From: Algoriphagus halophilus
Lineage (GTDB): Bacteria; Bacteroidota; Bacteroidia; Cytophagales; Cyclobacteriaceae
NCBI RefSeq assembly: GCF_900129785.1
Contig: NZ_FSRC01000001.1
Span: 1-64,000, forward strand
Direction: 5' to 3'
DNA: 64,000 nucleotides
The notes under the pieces are model-generated. The model had not been told where the DNA came from. It ran no database searches and was given only the letters and a program-made list of their open reading frames with translations. The first letter of the stretch is position 1. Every line of letters begins with the position of its first letter. This document shows positions 55,161 to 64,000 of this stretch, piece after piece. A program made the position numbers and the translations under genes.

Positions 55161-55168
55161 TAATTTTG
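55161..55168 (+). promoter_or_regulatory. -7 element just before the M24 peptidase start
   Basis: TAATTTTG, exact consensus, only six bases before the ATG at 55175. If used, the mRNA would be leaderless or nearly so. No good -33 at the right spacing. Confidence 0.35.
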
Positions 55169-55174
55169 TTAACA

Positions 55175-56773
55175 ATGAAAAATATTTTCGTCCTTATTTC
55201 GGTTTTCCTCTTTTCACTCAGTATTCATGCCCAGTCTTATTTTGAGGATGCCCTCAGCAGTGACTGGCACAAAGAAAGAAGAGCAATTCTAAGGAGTAAA
55301 ATGCCTGCTAATTCAGCTGCGGTTATCTTTAATAATCCGGTAAAGAACAGGTCCAATGATGTTGATTATATTTATCATCCCAATACCGATTTTTATTATT
55401 TGACAGGGTTGAGGGAGCCCAATGCAGTTTTGGTGATTTTTAGTGAAAAGAGGGAACTGAATGGAGTAATGAGCGATGAAATGATCTACGTTCAGCCAAG
55501 AGACCCTATGTCAGAGATGTGGAATGGAAAGAGACTGGGAGTGGAAGGAGTAAAAGAGAAATTGGGCTTTGAACAGGTTTATTTGTACGAAGAGTTTACT
55601 GGGATCCAACAAATAGATTTTTCCTCATTTGATAAAATTTTGTCCTTTGATTTATCTGATGATATAGAAGGGAGTAGTGCCAATGCGGATTTGAAAAAGA
55701 TGGTAGCTTCTTTTAAAACTTCTTCTGGTTACCCAAAGGAAGTTGCTCCGATTAACCTTCAGATGTATGAGATGATTAGGGCAAGTAACACAGATAATGC
55801 AGCAAATGTGGTACAAATCATCAACCGCGCGAAACAACGATATCCGGAAGTAGAGGATGATCCAGTTTTAAAAGATTTTGTGAATGCAGATTCTCCGGAA
55901 CAAAGAATGGAAGTGAAAGGGAAGCTACCTCAACAAAAAGTGGATTTATTTCTATTGACAGAGATCATGGAAGGTCTTCGTGAAGTGAAGACAGTGGAGG
56001 AGCAAGAGTTAATGAGAGCAGCTGCCAGGATTTCAGCCATAGGCCAAATAGAGGTGATGAAGGCCGCTAAACCTGGTATGTCAGAGCGAGAGATTCAAGG
56101 GATTCATGAATTCATCTATAAAAGATATGGTGCAGAAGATGTAGGATATCCCTCTATTGTGGGTGCTGGAAATAACGGTTGTATTCTCCATTACATTGAA
56201 AATGATATGGAGCATATCAGCGATAGATTATTGTTAATGGATCTTGGAGCAGAATGGAAAGGATATACCGCAGATGTTACCAGGACCATCCCAGTAAATG
56301 GTACCTTCAATGAAGAAGAAAAAGCCATTTACGAATTGGTATTGAAATCTCAGGATGCAGGGATCGCTCTTAGCAAAATCGGAGTGGATTTCGCAACTAT
56401 AGGCACTGAAACCAGGCGAATCATTGATGAGGGATTGGTCGAGCTTGGAATTATTAAAGCAGGACAAAGGCATACTTATTTTCCTCACGGAACCAGCCAT
56501 CACGTAGGATTAGACGTGCATGATCGAGGGGCAAGAGGTCCTTTAAAAGAGGGGGCGATTATTACGGTGGAACCGGGGATTTATATACCTGATGGTTCGG
56601 ATTGTGACCCCAAATGGTGGGGGATAGCGGTGAGAATTGAAGATGATATTTTAGTCACCAAAGAAGGGCCGGTTAATTTGTCAGGAGATGCCCCTAGAAC
56701 GGTGGAAGCAATAGAGCAAATGATGAAAATCCCAAGCGTCTTGGAAGAGTGGGTCTTGCCAGAGTTAAAATAA
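55175..56773 (+). CDS. Exported M24-family aminopeptidase P-like metallopeptidase
   Basis: 532 residues from ATG 55175, which starts a signal peptide (MKNIFVLISVFLFSLSIHAQ); an upstream in-frame ATG at 55112 would add 21 residues and is rejected. N-terminal creatinase-like domain (LRSKMPANSAAVIF, YLTGLREPNAVLV) and C-terminal pita-bread domain with the metal ligands in GYTADVTRTIP (two Asp), FPHGTSHHVGLDVH (His), TVEPGIYIP (Glu) and AVRIEDDILV (Glu). Removes N-terminal residues preceding proline; periplasmic. Confidence 0.93.
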   Translation: MKNIFVLISVFLFSLSIHAQSYFEDALSSDWHKERRAILRSKMPANSAAVIFNNPVKNRSNDVDYIYHPNTDFYYLTGLREPNAVLVIFSEKRELNGVMSDEMIYVQPRDPMSEMWNGKRLGVEGVKEKLGFEQVYLYEEFTGIQQIDFSSFDKILSFDLSDDIEGSSANADLKKMVASFKTSSGYPKEVAPINLQMYEMIRASNTDNAANVVQIINRAKQRYPEVEDDPVLKDFVNADSPEQRMEVKGKLPQQKVDLFLLTEIMEGLREVKTVEEQELMRAAARISAIGQIEVMKAAKPGMSEREIQGIHEFIYKRYGAEDVGYPSIVGAGNNGCILHYIENDMEHISDRLLLMDLGAEWKGYTADVTRTIPVNGTFNEEEKAIYELVLKSQDAGIALSKIGVDFATIGTETRRIIDEGLVELGIIKAGQRHTYFPHGTSHHVGLDVHDRGARGPLKEGAIITVEPGIYIPDGSDCDPKWWGIAVRIEDDILVTKEGPVNLSGDAPRTVEAIEQMMKIPSVLEEWVLPELK

Positions 56774-56997
56774 AATTCACGAAATGTCTCAGCCCCACCA
56801 CGTCAGAAAGTTTAGGAGAGATGGTGAAAGTTAAAGGAGACACAGCTATGAAGATTTTAGATAGGTATTCCTAATTCACAAAGAACAAAGTCAGTGTTAT
56901 TGAAAAGATGGAATAAAGAGTTTGTTAATACCCTCTGATCAAGTTAAGCTGTTAAATCCAGCGTTCTGCCGTTGGGTTTTGCGCGAGGCCAGTAGTT
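56774..56997. other. Intergenic region of 224 bases
   Basis: Only very short reading frames (16 and 8 codons) and no hairpin with T-run for either converging gene. Nothing identifiable. Confidence 0.4.
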
Positions 56998-57648
56998 TTA
57001 ATCCTTCTTCTTCAGATCACCTCTCTTAATGGATCGGATAAATTGCCCCCAAGCAAATGGATCCAGAAGCCTAAGGGGTCTAGGTCCGTACAAATCCTGA
57101 TTCTGAAGTACTTGGCCTTGCTGGAAGTACCTAAAATTCTCTCCTCCTGAAGCAGGCATGCTTTCAGCCCAACGAAGTAGCATTTCAGGGCTCATGTTGG
57201 CCCTACTGATCGACATTGGATCTACCACATTCATCGCAATTACCGCCTGCTTAAATTCCTCTTCGGTGGGATAAGGTAAAACTTCCACCTCAGCCAAAGC
57301 GATTTCATCCACCTCCATTGTTAAAATCAGGCTGATTCTGTCATTTTCAACTGATTCAGGAACTTTGAATGTCTGACGTTTTAATCCGATGAAGCTGAAC
57401 ACCACACTATCACCTTCTAACACAGGCATGGAAAAATAACCAAACCGACCACTACTTGTACCCCTTCCTTTCTTTGGTACGTATACGTTTACGCCTGCTA
57501 CCGCATCGGTACTATCTGCATTTAAGATAATTCCAGATAGCTGAATAACCTTCTTTTCTTGCTGATCTTGGGCAGAGGCAAACTGAACTGAAAAAATAAA
57601 TCCCAGTAGGAAAAAGAAAGTGGATCTGATGATTATTGAATTATTCAC
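56998..57648 (-). CDS. Exported carboxypeptidase-regulatory-like domain protein
   Basis: 216 residues: signal peptide (about 1-27, ending ASAQ) followed by one CarboxypepD_reg-like beta sandwich (VIQLSGIILNADSTDAVAGVNVYVPKKGRGTSS..GYFSMPVLEGDSVVFSFIGLKRQTF) and a C-terminal helical part ending in LRLLDPFAWGQFIRSIKRG. The domain is the N-terminal one of SusC receptors but here stands alone, so it may be an envelope partner of another protein. GTG start at 57648; no in-frame ATG is near. Confidence 0.8.
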   Translation of the reverse strand: MNNSIIIRSTFFFLLGFIFSVQFASAQDQQEKKVIQLSGIILNADSTDAVAGVNVYVPKKGRGTSSGRFGYFSMPVLEGDSVVFSFIGLKRQTFKVPESVENDRISLILTMEVDEIALAEVEVLPYPTEEEFKQAVIAMNVVDPMSISRANMSPEMLLRWAESMPASGGENFRYFQQGQVLQNQDLYGPRPLRLLDPFAWGQFIRSIKRGDLKKKD

Positions 57649-57758
57649 AAATAAATTAACTAATTGAACGACGAAAGGTTGGTAAATCGGACGCGATTAT
57701 ACCCTAATTTCGCCTGAAATTTTATTTAATAAGCATAAACTGAGTTAAAACTTACTAA

Positions 57759-58142
57759 ATGAGACTTAAAAATATCAGTTTAAACTATGGACTCCGAATA
57801 TTTAAAGCACTTTCTGAGGAGTCTAGGGTGAGAATCATCCATTTATTAATGTTGAACAAGGAATTGTCCATTTCTGACTTGGAACATATCTTGGATTTCA
57901 CCCAAACGAAAACAAGTAGGCACTTAATTTATTTAAAGAATGCAGGCTTGCTTGGAAGCAGGAGAGTAGATCAATGGATGTTTTATTACATCCTGGAGGA
58001 ATACCTCGAAATCTTTCAGGCGGTTTTTAAGTTTATTCAAAAAGACTCCAGTTTGATAAAAGACCAGGAAACATTCGAAATCCTCAAATCCAACCGGGAA
58101 CTTGCAATAAATAAAATTCAGAATAATCAATACAGAAGATAA
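57759..58142 (+). CDS. ArsR-type winged-helix transcriptional regulator
   Basis: 127 residues: IFKALSEESRVRIIHLLM, ELSISDLEHILDFTQTKTSRHLIYLKNAGLL (recognition helix region) and SRRVDQWMFYYIL (wing) define an ArsR-type HTH. The metal-binding CxC of classical ArsR is absent, so it is not expected to sense arsenic or cadmium; signal unknown. Followed by the YjjG-like gene after 5 bases, so both probably form one unit. Confidence 0.88.
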   Translation: MRLKNISLNYGLRIFKALSEESRVRIIHLLMLNKELSISDLEHILDFTQTKTSRHLIYLKNAGLLGSRRVDQWMFYYILEEYLEIFQAVFKFIQKDSSLIKDQETFEILKSNRELAINKIQNNQYRR

Positions 58143-58147
58143 TTACC

Positions 58148-58843
58148 TTGAAGACTTACCAACATATATTCTTTGATCTGGACCATACCCTTTGGGATTA
58201 TGATCGGAATGTCTCTGAATCCCTTTCCGAATTATATGAAATTTATAAACTGGAAGAACTGGGTATTCCAACTTTTGAGACTTTCTTCAGTTCATTCCAT
58301 CATGTCAATTTCCAACTATGGGATTTGTACAATGTGGGAAAAATAGATAAGTATAACCTTAGATTAGAGCGGTTTAAACGCATTTTTTCACACGCTGGAG
58401 CCTATGAAGACTCGGTGCCTACCCCTTTTGAGGAGGATTTCATGCATCGTACATCCTCTAAACCACATGTATTTCCTTATTCAAAAGAGATATTGACCTA
58501 CCTCAAACAAAAATATCCCCTTCATGTGATCACCAATGGTTTCAATGAGTCCCAAGCCAAGAAATTAAAAGCCTCCGGATTGGACCAATATTTTGACCTG
58601 ATTGTCACTTCAGAGACCACAGGCCATAAAAAGCCAGATCCAAGGATTTTTTATCATGCGATGGAAACTCTTGGTACGGATCCGGAACAATGCATCATGA
58701 TCGGGGATAATCCCAATTCAGATATTTTGGGAGCCCAGAATGCATCCATAGATCAAGTGTATTTCAATCCAGATGGGAAAGCAATAGAATTGAAGCCAAC
58801 ATATACGATTTCACATCTCCGGGAACTAGAAAGCATCTTATGA
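58148..58843 (+). CDS. YjjG-type HAD phosphatase (noncanonical pyrimidine nucleotidase)
   Basis: 231 residues. HAD motifs: FFDLDHTLWDY (residues 8-18, nucleophile and acid Asp), VITNGF (motif II), KKPDPRIF (motif III Lys) and MIGDNPNSDILGAQ (motif IV). Family members hydrolyse dUMP, dTMP and damaged pyrimidine nucleotides. The start is a TTG at 58148: there is no in-frame ATG between it and the previous stop, and motif I begins only a few residues later. Downstream of the ArsR regulator. Confidence 0.88.
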   Translation: MKTYQHIFFDLDHTLWDYDRNVSESLSELYEIYKLEELGIPTFETFFSSFHHVNFQLWDLYNVGKIDKYNLRLERFKRIFSHAGAYEDSVPTPFEEDFMHRTSSKPHVFPYSKEILTYLKQKYPLHVITNGFNESQAKKLKASGLDQYFDLIVTSETTGHKKPDPRIFYHAMETLGTDPEQCIMIGDNPNSDILGAQNASIDQVYFNPDGKAIELKPTYTISHLRELESIL

Positions 58844-58886
58844 TGCTTTTGTTATCAAAATCACTAGTCAATAAAATTCGGTTGGT

Positions 58887-58894
58887 TATCTTTG
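58887..58894 (+). promoter_or_regulatory. -7 element of pruA
   Basis: TATCTTTG, exact TAnnTTTG, followed by CC; 31 bases before the ATG at 58926. The -33 is not clear. Confidence 0.5.
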
Positions 58895-58925
58895 CCAACA
58901 TCAGAAAATCATAACCCCAGATATC

Positions 58926-60560
58926 ATGCTCAAAGGTTTTTTCAATGTACCCACTCCGGTTAACGAACCGGTAAAAGCATATGCACCCGGAAGCCCGGAA
59001 AGAAAAGAATTGCAAGCAGCTTTAGCGAAGGCAAGAGCGATGCAAGTTGATGTACCCATGTATATCGGTTCAGAAGAGGTAAGAACAGGCAATAAACATC
59101 CTATGTCTCCCCCTCATGACCATCAACATGTGTTAGGTCATTTCCACGAAGGAGATGCTTCCCATGTAGAGCAGGCAATTAATGCTGCGTTGGGAGCCAA
59201 GCATGCTTGGGAAAATATGGCTTGGGAACAAAGAGCTGCTATTTTCTTAAAAGCTGCTGACCTAATTGCTGGTCCATATAGAGCTAAAATCAATGCTGCG
59301 ACCATGTTGGGCCAATCCAAAAATGCCATGCAGGCTGAAATTGATGCAGCTTGTGAGTTTATTGACTTCTTGCGTTTTAATGTGAAATACATGACTGAGA
59401 TTTATGCTCAGCAACCACCAGTTTCTGGTAATGGAGTTTGGAATAGATTGGAACAAAGACCATTAGAAGGGTTTATTTTTGCCTTGACTCCTTTCAACTT
59501 TACAGCTATTGCTGGTAACTTGCCAGCATCCGCTGCAATGATGGGAAATACCATCGTATGGAAACCTGCTTACACCCAAATTTATTCTGCCAATGTGTTG
59601 ATGGAGGTGTTCAAAGAAGCAGGAGTGCCGGATGGTGTGATCAACCTGATCTATGTAGACGGTCCAGTGGCTGGAGATATTATTTTTAAACATCCAGATT
59701 TCGCGGGTATCCACTTCACAGGTTCCACAGGCGTATTCCAACACATTTGGAAAGAAATTGGAGCCAACATCAATAAATTTAAGTCTTACCCAAGAATTGT
59801 TGGTGAGACCGGTGGAAAAGACTTTGTGATTGCTCATAAATCAGCGATTCCTAAAGCAGTGGCTGTTGGTTTAGTAAGAGGCGCATTTGAATACCAAGGA
59901 CAGAAATGTTCCGCTGCTTCCAGAGCTTATATCCCATCCAATATTTGGGATGAAGTAAAAGGGTATATGTTGGAAGATTTGGCATCCATGAAAATGGGAG
60001 GTACGGAAGACTTCACCAATTTTGTCAATGCGGTTATCGACGAAAAAGCTTTCGATAAAATCTCCAGTTACATTGCGAAAGCAAAAGAAGCCCCAGGAGT
60101 AGAAATCATTGCAGGTGGGAATTACGACAAGTCAAAAGGTTATTTTATCGAGCCAACTGTCATTGTGACTCAGGATCCGATGTATACCACCATGTGTGAG
60201 GAGATCTTTGGCCCAGTTTTGACCATTTATGTATACAATGCTGAGAACTTTGAAGAAACCTTGGAATTGGTAGATCAAACAGGACCTTATGCATTGACAG
60301 GTGCCGTATTCTCTCAGGATCGCTATGCGATTGAATTGGCTACCACAAAATTAAAGAATGCTGCAGGTAACTTCTATATCAATGACAAGCCAACCGGTGC
60401 AGTGGTAGGACAGCAGCCATTTGGAGGAAGCAGAGCTTCCGGAACCAATGACAAAGCTGGATCTATGATCAACTTACTTCGTTGGGTTTCTCCTCGAACC
60501 ATCAAAGAAACATTCGTTTCCCCAGAAGATTACAGATATCCATTCTTGGGAGAGGATTAA
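58926..60560 (+). CDS. pruA: 1-pyrroline-5-carboxylate (glutamate gamma-semialdehyde) dehydrogenase
   Basis: 544-residue ALDH4-type enzyme completing proline breakdown to glutamate with NAD. Catalytic Cys in EYQGQKCSAASR, Glu in VGETGGKDF, and the Asn-region LTPFNFTAIAGN; C-terminal FGGSRASGTNDKAG is typical of the family. It lacks a proline dehydrogenase domain, so it is the single-function form. Terminator follows immediately. Confidence 0.95.
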   Translation: MLKGFFNVPTPVNEPVKAYAPGSPERKELQAALAKARAMQVDVPMYIGSEEVRTGNKHPMSPPHDHQHVLGHFHEGDASHVEQAINAALGAKHAWENMAWEQRAAIFLKAADLIAGPYRAKINAATMLGQSKNAMQAEIDAACEFIDFLRFNVKYMTEIYAQQPPVSGNGVWNRLEQRPLEGFIFALTPFNFTAIAGNLPASAAMMGNTIVWKPAYTQIYSANVLMEVFKEAGVPDGVINLIYVDGPVAGDIIFKHPDFAGIHFTGSTGVFQHIWKEIGANINKFKSYPRIVGETGGKDFVIAHKSAIPKAVAVGLVRGAFEYQGQKCSAASRAYIPSNIWDEVKGYMLEDLASMKMGGTEDFTNFVNAVIDEKAFDKISSYIAKAKEAPGVEIIAGGNYDKSKGYFIEPTVIVTQDPMYTTMCEEIFGPVLTIYVYNAENFEETLELVDQTGPYALTGAVFSQDRYAIELATTKLKNAAGNFYINDKPTGAVVGQQPFGGSRASGTNDKAGSMINLLRWVSPRTIKETFVSPEDYRYPFLGED

Positions 60561-60601
60561 TAATTCTTAAATGATCTTAGATCAAAATCAATTTTCAAGA
60601 G

Positions 60602-60628
60602 CCTCAGATTTATTTCTGAGGTTTTTTT
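60602..60628 (+). terminator. Terminator of pruA
   Basis: CCTCAGA-TTTATT-TCTGAGG followed by T7. Confidence 0.88.
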
Positions 60629-60667
60629 AGTTTGAAGCATTAAGTTGATCCAGACTTTTTTGTAAAT

Positions 60668-60695
60668 GAAAAAGGCCAGCGATTGCTGGCCTTAG
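60668..60695 (-). terminator. Terminator of the CHRD lipoprotein gene
   Basis: Minus strand AAGGCCAGC-AATC-GCTGGCCTT followed by a T-rich tail, a few bases after the stop codon. Confidence 0.8.
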
Positions 60696-60718
60696 TCGGT
60701 GGGGTGAATTTAAACAAC

Positions 60719-61684
60719 TTAGTTCACTTGTCCTCTTAACTCCCCACCAGGGAAATCGTCAGAATGAACATTGACATACGCATTTCCAGTTCTGAAAGCC
60801 TCTCTTAGGATTTCTAAATCTCCTCCTAGCATTTGACCAGAGAAGTTAGCAGGCATTATTTCGCCCTTTGCATAGACTCCAGAAACAGGACCTACCACTT
60901 TATCCATCCTTAAAGTAAAAATTACTCCTCCATTGGATCCAGCTTTTGCTAAATGAATATGAGCGAATCGTACGTCTTCAATGCCATCAACATTTACTTG
61001 GAAGGATAAGGCACTTCCGTCGTTGGAAAAATTGAATTTTGCAACCCCTGTGGCGTCTGTCATTGCAGCGGGCACTTCATTAGCTCCGCTTAATTTGGTG
61101 CCATAATTTTTATTATCACTGGCTTCAACCATACTTACCTGTCCTCGAAGTTCGCCGCTGGGATTACCGGAGGTATGTAAATTGACATAGATATTTCCTG
61201 ATTCAAATTCGGCTGTTAAATCAGATATCGACATTCCGGCTAATGGCCCAACTAATTTGGACGCATCGATCATGCCTTCAGCAATCAATCCATTGGATAA
61301 GCCCGGTATAGGAGTTGTTAACAAGGCAACTACAACAGGTCCATTGGTACCGGCAGCTGCATAATGAAGGTGAGCAGCTGCAATATTAGAGGTATTGGCT
61401 ACTCTAAGTTCAAATTTTAAAGTGCCTTCATCGATTTGAGAAATTTTGGCAGCACCAGATCCAGGAGAACTTACTGAAGGAACTTCTTCAGACCCTATTA
61501 GAAAGGCCCCGAATTCAGCGAGCTGTCCTTTTCTGGCGTTAAGATCTGATTCAGATGCGAAAGCGGATGAATTGTCATCTCCAAGTTGATTCATTGTTGG
61601 AGTCTCCTCCTGAAAGTTTTGGCAGGCAAATGCGAAAAATGCTAAAAAAGATAGCAATGCGAGTTTTTGAAAAGACGTTTTCAT
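60719..61684 (-). CDS. Lipoprotein with two CHRD domains
   Basis: 321 residues from ATG 61684 (lipobox FAFAC; the longer in-frame start adds 26 residues before the signal and is rejected). Two CHRD repeats are visible from shared motifs: LKFELRVANTSNIAAAHLHYA...PSGELRGQV and LSFQVNVDGIEDVRFAHIHLA...GGELRGQVN, each with an H-x-H and a closing GELRGQV. CHRD domains are named after chordin; the bacterial role is unknown, though a metal or copper link through the histidines is conceivable. Surface or periplasmic lipoprotein. Confidence 0.85.
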   Translation of the reverse strand: MKTSFQKLALLSFLAFFAFACQNFQEETPTMNQLGDDNSSAFASESDLNARKGQLAEFGAFLIGSEEVPSVSSPGSGAAKISQIDEGTLKFELRVANTSNIAAAHLHYAAAGTNGPVVVALLTTPIPGLSNGLIAEGMIDASKLVGPLAGMSISDLTAEFESGNIYVNLHTSGNPSGELRGQVSMVEASDNKNYGTKLSGANEVPAAMTDATGVAKFNFSNDGSALSFQVNVDGIEDVRFAHIHLAKAGSNGGVIFTLRMDKVVGPVSGVYAKGEIMPANFSGQMLGGDLEILREAFRTGNAYVNVHSDDFPGGELRGQVN

Positions 61685-61892
61685 AAGACGATTATTTAGG
61701 TTAGTTAATTGATAAAAGTATGTACGTAACCTACTGTATAATCGGATTGTTTTGATAGTCAATTATTTATCAATTTCTTTAAATAAGAAGAGTTCCCTGT
61801 TAAGAAGGGGGGGCAAAAATCACATGGCCCCAAGTAGTGTTTTAGGAAAAGCGGTCTAGCTTCTAGTTCTTTTTGTATGAAAATCGGAAACA

Positions 61893-61921
61893 AAAAAAAC
61901 GGCTGAGTTTCCTCAGCCGTC
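61893..61921 (-). terminator. Terminator of fabG
   Basis: Minus strand ACGGCTGAG-GAAA-CTCAGCCGT followed by seven or more T. Confidence 0.85.
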
Positions 61922-61961
61922 CATATTTCAAATTGCTTGCTTCCTATTTCATAATTCCGAT

Positions 61962-62708
61962 TTAGGTATACATTGCTCCATTCACATGAAGCACTTGACC
62001 TGAAATATAAGTACTCATGTCAGAACCCAAGAATACGCAAGCATCTGCAATTTCTTCTGGTTTACCACCTCTTTTCATTGGGATGGCATCTCTCCAGCCT
62101 TGTACTGTTTTTTCATCCAGAACTTCTGTCATCTCAGTTTCGATAAAACCTGGAGCAATGGCATTGCATCGGATATTTCTGGAGCCTAATTCCAAAGCTA
62201 CTGACTTGGAGAAACCGATGATTCCTGCTTTGGATGCAGCATAATTAGCCTGACCTGCATTTCCTTTGGCACCTACCACAGAAGTCATGTTGATAATAGA
62301 GCCTGCTTTAGCTTTCATCATAGTTCGGGTCGCAGCCTTCACCGTATTGAAGCAGGATTTCAAGTTCACATTCATGATCTCATCCCAAGACTCCTCTGTC
62401 ATTCTCATCAATAAGTTATCTCTGGTGATTCCAGCATTATTGATCAAAATATCCAGCCCACCGAAATCAGCTACTACACTGTTAACTAATTCCTCTGCAG
62501 CTTTGAAGTCTGATGCATCTGAGCGATATCCTTTCGCTTTGATACCAAAAGCTGCCAATTCGCCTTCTAGCGCCTGGCCTTTTTCTACACTGGACAAAAA
62601 AGTGAAGGCTACGTTGGCGCCTTCCTGAGCATATTTGATCGCAATGGCTCTTCCGATCCCTTTAGAGGCACCGGTGATCAAAGCAGTTTTTCCGGAAAGT
62701 AATCCCAT
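61962..62708 (-). CDS. fabG: 3-oxoacyl-[ACP] reductase
   Basis: 248-residue short-chain dehydrogenase reducing 3-oxoacyl-ACP with NADPH in fatty acid synthesis. TGASKGIGRAIA binds the cofactor, ILINNAGI is intact, and the catalytic Ser/Tyr/Lys appear in NMTSVVG and YAASKAG. Length and the C-terminal MSTYISGQVLHVNG match FabG. A TAATTTTG element on the minus strand (62731-62738) is a likely -7. Many SDRs resemble FabG, so the physiological substrate is probable, not proven. Confidence 0.9.
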   Translation of the reverse strand: MGLLSGKTALITGASKGIGRAIAIKYAQEGANVAFTFLSSVEKGQALEGELAAFGIKAKGYRSDASDFKAAEELVNSVVADFGGLDILINNAGITRDNLLMRMTEESWDEIMNVNLKSCFNTVKAATRTMMKAKAGSIINMTSVVGAKGNAGQANYAASKAGIIGFSKSVALELGSRNIRCNAIAPGFIETEMTEVLDEKTVQGWRDAIPMKRGGKPEEIADACVFLGSDMSTYISGQVLHVNGAMYT

Positions 62709-62730
62709 TGATTCTAAAATTTTGTTTTGC

Positions 62731-62738
62731 CAAAATTA
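62731..62738 (-). promoter_or_regulatory. -7 element of fabG
   Basis: CAAAATTA on the plus strand, TAATTTTG on the minus strand, about 23 bases upstream of the fabG start codon. No clear -33. Confidence 0.45.
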
Positions 62739-62956
62739 GAAAAAAACTGAAAGTTTCCGATTTGAAAAGTAAAGCCTTTTGGAAATCGGCTTTCTCCCTT
62801 CGTATTTTTTCTCAAAAATTGTTTTTGTAAAATAAAATTGGATGAAAGTCGACTTTGATGAAATTCTGTATTTTCATCTGGCTTTTGCTACAGGATTTAC
62901 GAAATCATTTGCGTTTTTGTGAAGGGCTGCAAATTTTTTTCTGAAGCCAAAAGGTC

Positions 62957-62964
62957 TATTTTTG
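62957..62964 (+). promoter_or_regulatory. -7 element of lpdA
   Basis: TATTTTTG followed by C, exact consensus, 37 bases before the ATG. The -33 is weak. Confidence 0.5.
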
Positions 62965-63000
62965 CATAGTTTCAATTCGTTATAAAACAATATTTAGATA

Positions 63001-64000
63001 TGTCTTCGACCAAATTTGACTTGATCGTGGTGGGTAGTGGGCCAGGTGGCTACGTTGCTGCTATTCGTGCTTCCCAGCTCGGTTTGAAAACTGCTGTAGT
63101 AGAGGCGGCTGAACTAGGTGGTATTTGCCTTAATTGGGGTTGTATTCCTACGAAAGCATTGCTGAAAAGCGCTCAGGTATTTGAATACATCAACCATTCA
63201 GCTGATTATGGCATTACTGTTAAGGAGGCCAAAGCTGATTTTGAAGGAATGGTGAAGCGAAGTAGAGGAGTAGCTGATGGAATGAGCAAAGGCGTGACCT
63301 TCCTGATGAAGAAGAATAAAATCGAAGTGATTTCTGGATGGGGTAAAATCCAGCCAGGCAAGAAAGTTGAAGTAACTGACAAAGACGATAAGAAGACAGT
63401 CTATTCTGCAGACAATATTATCATCGCGACAGGAGCAAGATCAAGAGAGCTTCCTTCTATGAAAATCGACGATAAAAAAATCATCGGTTATAGAAAGGCA
63501 ATGACCTTGGAAAAGCAGCCAAAGAAAATGGTGGTTGTGGGTTCTGGAGCAATCGGAGTGGAATTTGCCTATTTCTATGCTTCCATTGGAACTGAAGTAA
63601 CCATTGTGGAATACCTAGATAGAATTGTTCCTGTGGAAGATGCAGAGGTATCCAAGGCTTTGGAAAAAATCTATAAGAAGGCAGGTATGACCATCATGAC
63701 ATCTTCAGAAGTGACTGCGGTGGATACCAAAGGATCAGGCTGTAAAGTGACCGTGAAAACCGCAAAAGGTGAGGAAACTTTAGAGTGTGACATCGTGCTT
63801 TCTGCTGCTGGTGTCGTTTCAAACCTTGAAAACATCGGTTTGGAAGATGTAGGTATTTTGGTAGATAAAGGTAAGATCAAGGTAGATGAATACTACAAAA
63901 CCAATATGCCGGGTTATTATGCCATCGGTGATGTGATTCCGGGGCCTGCTTTGGCACACGTTGCTTCCGCAGAAGGAATTATCTGTGTTGAGAAAATCGC
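63001..64000 (+). CDS. lpdA: Dihydrolipoyl dehydrogenase, 3' end outside the window
   Basis: The first 333 residues are present; the reading frame is open at the right edge. E3 flavoprotein of the pyruvate and 2-oxoglutarate dehydrogenase complexes, reoxidising lipoyl groups with NAD. FAD motif VVGSGPGGYVAAIRA (about 10-24), the redox disulfide in GGICLNWGCIPTKALL, NAD motif VVGSGAIGVEFAYFYA, and GYYAIGDVIPGPALAHVASAEG with the FAD Asp. Works on lipoate made with LipB, encoded elsewhere in this window. Confidence 0.96.

Overview
The window is a chromosomal stretch of a Bacteroidota bacterium, most likely class Cytophagia (Cyclobacteriaceae / Algoriphagus-like). Reasons: recurrent TAnnTTTG -7 promoter elements, some with a TTTG about 16-20 bases upstream; almost no Shine-Dalgarno signals; tRNAs without encoded CCA; and a typical gene repertoire (PafA-type alkaline phosphatase, DUF4421 barrel, monomeric isocitrate dehydrogenase, carboxypeptidase-regulatory-like protein, secreted M1 and M24 peptidases, CHRD lipoprotein, DUF1080 protein). 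I see no CRISPR array, insertion sequence, prophage or rRNA gene. The taxon is an inference from these features.

Layout. 0.2-4.2 kb: nrdB-nrdA (class Ia ribonucleotide reductase, minus strand) followed by a small DinB-like gene. 4.7-5.4 kb: rplU-rpmA with a clear promoter and terminator. 5.5-8.6 kb: a large exported Asp-box (BNR) protein. 8.6-14.3 kb: a tight minus-strand operon lipB - small unknown - 3'-5' exonuclease - rnr - polyprenyl synthase - rhomboid. 14.4-22.6 kb: a frameshifted yraN, SYLF protein, MORN-type protein, aspartate-type aminotransferase, two glycosyltransferases, DUF4421 barrel, ALDH7-type dehydrogenase and a small exported protein. 22.7-29.3 kb: two identical tRNA-Val genes, a small TonB receptor, M1 peptidase, exported VOC protein and an S41 protease. 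29.4-32.0 kb: overlapping genes for a RIC-like di-iron protein, ruvX, def and a nitrilase-family amidase. 32.2-39.9 kb: icd, a trypsin-like protease, gapA, a LON-domain protein and an M1 lipoprotein. 40.0-40.6 kb: five tRNA genes (Lys, Pro, Arg, Lys, Arg).

41.5-50.6 kb is the most interesting region. Four minus-strand genes (DUF1080 lipoprotein, cytochrome c lipoprotein, TIM-barrel isomerase, Gfo/Idh/MocA oxidoreductase) lie divergent to five plus-strand genes (MFS transporter, RR-signal TIM-barrel protein, GMC flavin oxidoreductase, gluconate-dehydrogenase-subunit-3-like Tat lipoprotein, RR-signal TIM-barrel lipoprotein). Together they read as a periplasmic/cytoplasmic pathway that oxidises a glycoside at a ring carbon (probably C3), cleaves or isomerises the keto-glycoside, imports the product and reduces it back.

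50.6-64.0 kb: an orphan four-helix-bundle membrane protein, a GH16 beta-glucanase, homogentisate dioxygenase, PafA phosphatase, M24 peptidase, an ArsR regulator with a YjjG-type phosphatase, pruA, a CHRD lipoprotein, fabG, and lpdA running off the right edge.

Other features worth attention: the yraN frameshift; a 15-bp dyad present twice between nrdB and rplU; a long stem-loop exactly at the predicted 5' end of the gapA mRNA; an orphan hairpin-terminator at 19.35 kb; and a terminator hairpin inside the sugar operon that also decides a start codon.
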